Shown: in pieces, positions 20,918 to 24,802 of the stretch
Position numbering within the stretch: the first letter of the stretch is position 1
How the letters are laid out: every line of letters starts with the position of its first letter
Source of the DNA: a virus
Virus record (IMG/VR): IMGVR_UViG_3300044628_000858
Location: 1 to 24,802 of that record
Direction: 5' to 3' (one strand)
Length of the DNA: 24,802 bases
Translations under genes and position numbers: made by a program
Notes under the pieces: generated by a model
Databases searched by the model: none
The model's input: the letters and a program-made list of their open reading frames with translations, nothing else
What the model was told of the DNA's origin: nothing

Positions 20918-21991
20918 CTACTCTACTTTAAATTCTGATATTACAGTTGTTTGTGCTGCAGCATGTGTTACTGGGGCTGCAATGATTCCATGCTTTTTTG
21001 TTTTTGTCGCTTGTCCAGAAATATTTGTAGTACGGTTTGCTCCGATTTGTGATGTGTACCCCGTTGAAGAGAATCCCTGTACTGTTACAACATCTCCAGA
21101 AAGAATAGTTTTAAAGCTTGCAACGGCAGCATTAAAAGCATGGTTGGCGACATTTGTAATTGTTCCTGAAACAGACTTAATCAAGCTAACTGATTGATTT
21201 GTAACGCAGTCACAGTCATAGTTTGTTGCTGTGTTATATGTTGCACAGTTTGTTGTTGAATTAAATGTTGAAGGATAGTATGTGTTGTAGGCTGCACAAT
21301 TTGTTGAAGATGATGCACAGTTGCCTCCAGATGCGTTAGAGCCTTGTTCTGTGTTACAGCAGCATCTTACTGGGAAGTTATAACCTCCAACATAGCTACA
21401 GTTTATGTAGCCACAGCTATGGCCCGAAGGATTGTTGTAACAAGTGTTTTCTGCACATGCTCCACAGCCACCACCGAAGGATCCAGGGCAAGAGTTTTGT
21501 GTCCAAAAATTATCACAAGACTGGTAGAAGAAAGTGTTTCCAGGATTATATGCATTATATGAATTACATGTTGTTGTAAAGTTTGCACAGTTTCCACCTG
21601 AAGCTGGAGTAAATGTGAAGTTTGTTACAAAGGTTGCACAGTTTACAGTATTTGTACATGTCTGACAAACCTGATTAGCTTGAACATATGTAGCCCACCA
21701 GTTATTTGAGTCTGTTACCCAAAATGCTGTTCCAACTCCTGGTCCAGTACCAGAAGCTGAAAGCGTAACATCTTCTTTTGAGAATGTTAATGTTGATAGT
21801 GGATAACCTGAAGCTGCAGAGGAAGATCCTTTATTTGTAGCAATTCCCCATGATCCTCTTACTGAGTTCCATAAAGCAGAAGTATTATTCGCTGCCCCTA
21901 AGCCAGCATTATCTGCTCTCGTAAAATTTTCTGTTACTGAGAGTAGTGCTTTTAGTCTAGAGGATACGCTTGCTCTTCTAAATTTTTTCAT
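20918..21991 (-). CDS. Cysteine-rich virion protein: jelly-roll-like domain with 20-Cys insertion
   Basis: From the ATG at 21991, which shares a TAATG junction with the fibre stop, the protein has 357 residues; an ATG at 22021 is in frame but overlaps more. Residues 16-108 ('ENFTRADNAGLGAANNTSAL', 'RGSWGIATNKG', 'AFWVTDSNNWWATYV') and 266-357 ('SLIKSVSGTITNVANHAF', 'ILSGDVVTVQGFSSTGY', 'KTKKHGIIAA', 'ISEFKV') read as two halves of one concanavalin-like (LamG/glucanase-type) sandwich. Between them, residues 109-262 carry 20 cysteines, and none occur elsewhere in the protein. The insert is Asn/Thr/Tyr/Gly-rich and lacks lysine, with a doubled 'GGNCA...T.C..YN.Y.P..TF' unit. A disulfide- or metal-stabilised surface loop of a receptor-binding protein is the likely reading. 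Confidence 0.78.
   Translation of the reverse strand: MKKFRRASVSSRLKALLSVTENFTRADNAGLGAANNTSALWNSVRGSWGIATNKGSSSAASGYPLSTLTFSKEDVTLSASGTGPGVGTAFWVTDSNNWWATYVQANQVCQTCTNTVNCATFVTNFTFTPASGGNCANFTTTCNSYNAYNPGNTFFYQSCDNFWTQNSCPGSFGGGCGACAENTCYNNPSGHSCGYINCSYVGGYNFPVRCCCNTEQGSNASGGNCASSSTNCAAYNTYYPSTFNSTTNCATYNTATNYDCDCVTNQSVSLIKSVSGTITNVANHAFNAAVASFKTILSGDVVTVQGFSSTGYTSQIGANRTTNISGQATKTKKHGIIAAPVTHAAAQTTVISEFKVE
21206..21667 (-). other. Cysteine-rich insertion (20 Cys in 154 codons)
   Basis: This encodes the insertion in the 20918-21991 protein. It includes CQTC, GCGAC, CCC and CDC clusters. At DNA level, GCACAGTT-like words recur with the NCA codons, so the segment probably grew by internal duplication. 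Confidence 0.8.
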
Positions 21992-24132
21992 TAGGCTGCT
22001 GTGTCTCCTACCAATAACCATTCATTGGCAGCGATTTTGATCAGTGTCATTGTACTGTATCTAACTCTGCTCTTTAATTGTGAATCTGTTGACCGAATTG
22101 TAACTCCGCCAGCTGCTGCAACTGTAAGCTGACCAGCACCGTACTGAAAAAGATCAGTAAAGGTTCCAACTGCCCAGTTAGCACCATCACCGCTGTCGGC
22201 AGGAACTGTTACTGTAACTGCTGATGAAGATGTAAATTTAATTGTATTTGTTACGTCTGTAGCATAAGATAGAGTTCTGGTTGTTCCAGATACCTCCACA
22301 AATGCGTATAAACTATTTTCTTTAGCATTTAGTTGTGTTTGGATTGCTGAAGTTACACCATCTACGTAGTTTAATTCAGTTGCAGTTGCTGTAAGCGCAA
22401 CATCCTCATTAATCTTTGGAGATGTAAGTGTCTTATTTGTAAGAGTTTCAGTAGCATCCTTTAATAGTGTGCCATTTAAATATAGTGACTTTCCTGAAGC
22501 AAGGTTTACGTGCTCTGATGAGGTCCATGCGTCTGTAGCATCTACCCAGTTAAATGTCTTATCTGATGCGCCCTTTAATGTAATACCGCCACCATCAGCA
22601 GTTGTATCTGTTGGGGTTTCTACATCTCCAAGAACTATATTCTTATCATCTACTGCAAGAGTAGTTGAATTAATTGTTGTAGTTGTACCATTAATAGTTA
22701 GGTCCCCTGAAAGAACCAAAGATGTTCCAGTTGCTGCACCAATATTTGGTGTTACAAGTGTTGGTGTATTAGCAAAGACAAGTGCTCCAGTGCCAGTTTC
22801 ATCTGTAACTGCTGATATAAGGTTTGCAGATGACGGAGTTGCAAGGAATGTTGCTACTCCTGTTCCAAGTCCATCTACTCCAGTTGCTATTGGTAATCCT
22901 GTTGCATTTGTAAGAATACCAGAAGCAGGTGTACCAAGTGCTGGTGTAGTCATTGTTGGTGAAGTTAAAGTTTTATTTGTTAAAGTTTCTGTTCCTGCAA
23001 GTGTAGCAAAGTCTGCATCAGTAACCGCTGTGTTAAATTGTGCGAGTGTTCCTGATACTGTATTTGAGCCAAGAGCAATTGTTTTATTTGTAAGCGTTTC
23101 AGTACCTGCAAGAGAGGCTACGTCGGCATCAGATACTGCAGTATTTAGTTGAGCAAGAGTTGAAGTAACTGTATTTGAACCAAGTGAGATTGATTTATTT
23201 GTAACTGTTTTGGTGTTAGCGTCTGTCAAAAGTGTTGATGTATCTGTAATTCCATGAACAGATGTTGAATCACTGTTGTGTGTTGATACTGCTGAATCTG
23301 CATAAGACTGGGCAGTTGAAAGTGTTGATGAAGCCTGTGATGAAACATCTGACAAAAATGCAACGTTTGCAGTTAACTGTGCGCTAGGAAGCTTGGTATT
23401 GTTATCTAAAGATGCAACTGAAACTCCTATTGCTGAAGTTAAAACACTATTGTTGAGCTGTGTTTGAATAGCAGAAGTGACTCCATTTAGGTATCCAATT
23501 TCTGTATCAGATACATCTGTAACTCTAAGTTGAACTGTTCCAGTTGCATCAGGAAAAGTAATAGTTCTATCTGCTGTAGGATCTGTTACTGTTAAAGTAG
23601 TTTCATGAGCATCTGCTGTTGTACCTTCAAAAACAATTCCTGTTGTAGCATTAATTGTTGTACTGTTAATGGTAGTAGTTGTACCACTTACTGTTAAGTC
23701 TCCTGAAACTGTAACGTTTCCACTACCGTCGGCCAAAACAACTGTACCTGATGCGTCAGGGAATGTTATAGTGCGGTCAGCGGTTGGGTCTGTAACTGTT
23801 AAAGTTGTTTCATTTGCGTTATCTGTTGCACCTTCTATGTGGATAGATGTTCCAGGAACAATCAAATTCTTGCTTGAATCAAGTCCTGCTACACCAGAGA
23901 TTGCTCCGACATCTGAATCCTGAAGATATGCTCCAAGAGATGATGCGATAACATCTGTGGCATCTACGAAATAGGTAAGGTCTGCCCAGTAAGATACGCC
24001 ATCACCGATTTTAAATTTATTTGTGTCCGACTCCCAGCCGATTTCTCCAGCATTTAGGATTGGACCATCTCCGTCGTTAGAGGATGTCCACTGTGATGCG
24101 GTACCTCTACGCTGTTGCATTCTTGTTGCCAT
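21991..24132 (-). CDS. Tail fibre-like protein with Mtd-type N-terminal domain
   Basis: The protein has 713 residues. Residues 1-52 ('[20 protein letters not shown]', '[20 protein letters not shown]') match the N-terminal domain of the phage major tropism determinant, which anchors trimeric fibres. The rest is Ser/Thr/Ala/Asn-rich and repetitive: '[20 protein letters not shown]' twice, '[11 protein letters not shown]' and '[12 protein letters not shown]', '[11 protein letters not shown]' twice, '[11 protein letters not shown]' twice. This is typical of long fibres built of stacked strands. The C-terminus ('[20 protein letters not shown]', VGDTAA) resembles many phage fibre ends. GGAGGAG precedes the ATG and an extended -10 box lies 29 bases upstream. 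No reverse transcriptase is in the window, so diversification as in Bordetella phage is not shown. Confidence 0.87.
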   Translation of the reverse strand: MATRMQQRRGTASQWTSSNDGDGPILNAGEIGWESDTNKFKIGDGVSYWADLTYFVDATDVIASSLGAYLQDSDVGAISGVAGLDSSKNLIVPGTSIHIEGATDNANETTLTVTDPTADRTITFPDASGTVVLADGSGNVTVSGDLTVSGTTTTINSTTINATTGIVFEGTTADAHETTLTVTDPTADRTITFPDATGTVQLRVTDVSDTEIGYLNGVTSAIQTQLNNSVLTSAIGVSVASLDNNTKLPSAQLTANVAFLSDVSSQASSTLSTAQSYADSAVSTHNSDSTSVHGITDTSTLLTDANTKTVTNKSISLGSNTVTSTLAQLNTAVSDADVASLAGTETLTNKTIALGSNTVSGTLAQFNTAVTDADFATLAGTETLTNKTLTSPTMTTPALGTPASGILTNATGLPIATGVDGLGTGVATFLATPSSANLISAVTDETGTGALVFANTPTLVTPNIGAATGTSLVLSGDLTINGTTTTINSTTLAVDDKNIVLGDVETPTDTTADGGGITLKGASDKTFNWVDATDAWTSSEHVNLASGKSLYLNGTLLKDATETLTNKTLTSPKINEDVALTATATELNYVDGVTSAIQTQLNAKENSLYAFVEVSGTTRTLSYATDVTNTIKFTSSSAVTVTVPADSGDGANWAVGTFTDLFQYGAGQLTVAAAGGVTIRSTDSQLKSRVRYSTMTLIKIAANEWLLVGDTAA

Positions 24133-24161
24133 TATTTACTCCTCCATCGGTGTATAGTCAT

Positions 24162-24170
24162 ATTATATCA
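24162..24170 (-). promoter_or_regulatory. Extended -10 promoter TGATATAAT before the fibre gene
   Basis: The minus strand reads TGATATAAT in the 42-base gap before the 713-residue fibre gene, ending 29 bases before the ATG. No -35 consensus is visible. Confidence 0.6.
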
Positions 24171-24174
24171 GATT

Positions 24175-24633
24175 TTAATTGTATACTTCTGTTGCAATAC
24201 CGCCATCATATGTGGCAGCCCAACTGTTAGTATTGTAAAACCCTGCATCTTCTTCTGCGCCAGCCTCGTTATAGAATCCTGCATCTTTAAATGTTGAAAC
24301 AATCAAACCAGTTCCACCAATTGATGTATCGTGGATGTGTTGCGCTATTTCAATTGTGTCATTTAATAGTGCAAGAGTGTTCCACTGACCATTGTAATAA
24401 AACAAAAGTCTATTTTCAGCAGTATCAATAAAAAGTTCACCATTTGATGAATTTTGATCGCTTGGTGGTGTAGAACCTTGCGCTACAAGAAGTTCTCTAC
24501 CGTCTACATATGCCTTAGTAGCGGCATGTGTATTTTCAGTTGGGGTGCCAACTACGACTGCTTGACCAAAAGTACCGCCTTCGGCTACATTAAGCCCATG
24601 CTTTACTTTAAAGTCTTTATTTACTGTTGCCAT
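24175..24633 (-). CDS. Virion structural / fibre-associated protein
   Basis: This 152-residue protein starts 'MATVNKDFKVKHGLNVAEGG' with 'TENTHAATKAYVDGRELLVA', a start common in phage fibre and baseplate-associated proteins. 'NGELFIDTAENRLLFYYNGQ' and WNTL follow, a strand-rich unit also usual there. Residues 117-145 ('DAGFYNEAGAEEDAGFYNT', NSWAATYDGG) are the 29-residue motif shared with the large LamG protein. It has GGGAG 6 bases before the ATG and follows the upstream gene by 20 bases. A structural role is likely; the exact location in the virion is not known. Confidence 0.72.
   Translation of the reverse strand: MATVNKDFKVKHGLNVAEGGTFGQAVVVGTPTENTHAATKAYVDGRELLVAQGSTPPSDQNSSNGELFIDTAENRLLFYYNGQWNTLALLNDTIEIAQHIHDTSIGGTGLIVSTFKDAGFYNEAGAEEDAGFYNTNSWAATYDGGIATEVYN
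24199..24285 (-). repeat. 29-residue 'GFYNE...GFYNT...YDGG' motif, copy 2
   Basis: This encodes residues 117-145 of the 152-residue protein. The pattern G-[LF]-Y-N-E ... D-x-G-[LF]-Y-N-T ... W ... Y-D-G-G matches copy 1 (12444-12530) with the same length and no gaps. Confidence 0.75.
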
Positions 24634-24653
24634 AGTTGACTCCCGTCCCTAAA

Positions 24654-24802
24654 TTATGCTTCGATATAAGTCTTGTGAACCTTAACAGAAGTATCTGCTG
24701 ATGCTCCAGTTACCTGAAGAAGAACATTTCCTGAAGAATAAACTGCATTTGTTGTTCCTAGTTCAGCGTTGCTAATTATATCAGCGTACTCTGTTACGTA
24801 AA
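24654..24802 (-). CDS. Partial virion protein, C-terminal end only
   Basis: A frame open from the window edge ends with TAA at 24656-24654. The 49 visible residues read 'YVTEYADIISNAELGTTNAV', 'YSSGNVLLQVTGASADTSVK', VHKTYIEA. The strand-rich ending with '(S)GNVLLQVTGAS...VKV' is like the C-termini of phage fibre or surface proteins. It precedes the 152-residue structural gene by 20 bases. The start and total length are outside the window. Confidence 0.7.
   Translation of the reverse strand, partial: YVTEYADIISNAELGTTNAVYSSGNVLLQVTGASADTSVKVHKTYIEA

Noticed and set aside
21200-21670. A CRISPR-like or iteron-like array suggested by the recurring GCACAGTT words
   Set aside because: The words keep codon phase and follow the NCA residues of the cysteine-rich protein; spacing is irregular and there are no true spacers.
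21992-22021. The longer start of the cysteine-rich gene at 22021
   Set aside because: It would overlap the fibre gene by 31 bases with no ribosome site, whereas the ATG at 21991 forms a TAATG coupling junction and begins a typical basic N-terminus.
22469-23152. A 227-codon open frame on the plus strand inside the fibre gene
   Set aside because: It is the mirror of the repetitive Ser/Thr/Val-rich fibre gene; the product is low-complexity, there is no ribosome site, and no other plus-strand gene exists.
22650-23720. Possible recombination or attachment sites from repeated segments in the fibre gene
   Set aside because: The repeats ([36 protein letters not shown] units) are in-frame protein repeats usual for fibres, and there is no integrase in the window.
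21991-24132. A diversity-generating retroelement, because the fibre has an Mtd-like N-terminus and the next gene a hypervariable-looking block
   Set aside because: No reverse transcriptase is present in the window and I see no template/variable repeat pair with adenine-specific differences. The Mtd-type N-terminus is common in ordinary fibres.

Overview
The window is one stretch of a tailed double-stranded DNA phage genome. All 23 genes I can support lie on the minus strand, so transcription runs from high to low coordinates. The gaps are tiny (the largest is about 200 bases) and neighbouring genes often overlap by 1-11 bases in TAATG or ATGA style junctions. There are no tRNA, integrase, repressor or transposase genes. 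The DNA is AT-rich by eye. A tape measure protein with a single tail-tube protein and no sheath points to a siphovirus. The gene styles (tail assembly chaperones, LamG virion proteins starting 'AEKIFSEHPLVLWALDD'), extended -10 promoters and several leaderless-looking starts suggest an actinobacterial host. A low-GC planktonic lineage would fit the composition, but that is inference.

Layout in the direction of transcription. (1) 24802-20918: adsorption or virion-surface proteins: the C-terminus of an unfinished gene, a 152-residue structural protein, a 713-residue fibre with an Mtd-like N-terminus, and a 357-residue protein with 20 cysteines packed into an insertion inside a jelly-roll-like domain. 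(2) 20911-16879: small accessory genes. Three share a short '(A)xVIxxxVVxVM...G..Y' domain, three in a row are DUF6065-like paralogs of unknown role, one is a thioredoxin and one a six-cysteine zinc-ribbon-like protein. (3) 16675-14645: a monomeric class II (B12-dependent) ribonucleotide reductase with every key residue present, behind its own terminator and promoter. (4) 14609-10458: a 1244-residue LamG-type virion protein and a small gene of unknown role. (5) 10465-6337: the head module: portal, XkdF-like protease with a nested in-frame scaffold gene, and major capsid protein. (6) 6250-3196: five genes at the position of the connector, stopper, completion and tail-terminator proteins. (7) 3117-1: tail tube, two paralogous tail assembly chaperones, and the start of the tape measure protein. 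No terminase gene is present.

The most striking signals are these. First, eleven intergenic gaps each hold an extended -10 box (TGN plus a TATAAT-like hexamer), most without a recognisable -35, and several placed so that the transcript would be leaderless or nearly so. Second, three hairpin terminator plus promoter 'punctuation' modules flank the capsid, tail-tube and reductase genes. Third, two separate chaperone genes (long G-T fusion and short G) appear to replace the usual programmed frameshift. Fourth, the cysteine-rich insertion. Fifth, a gapless 29-residue motif is shared by two virion proteins about 12 kb apart.
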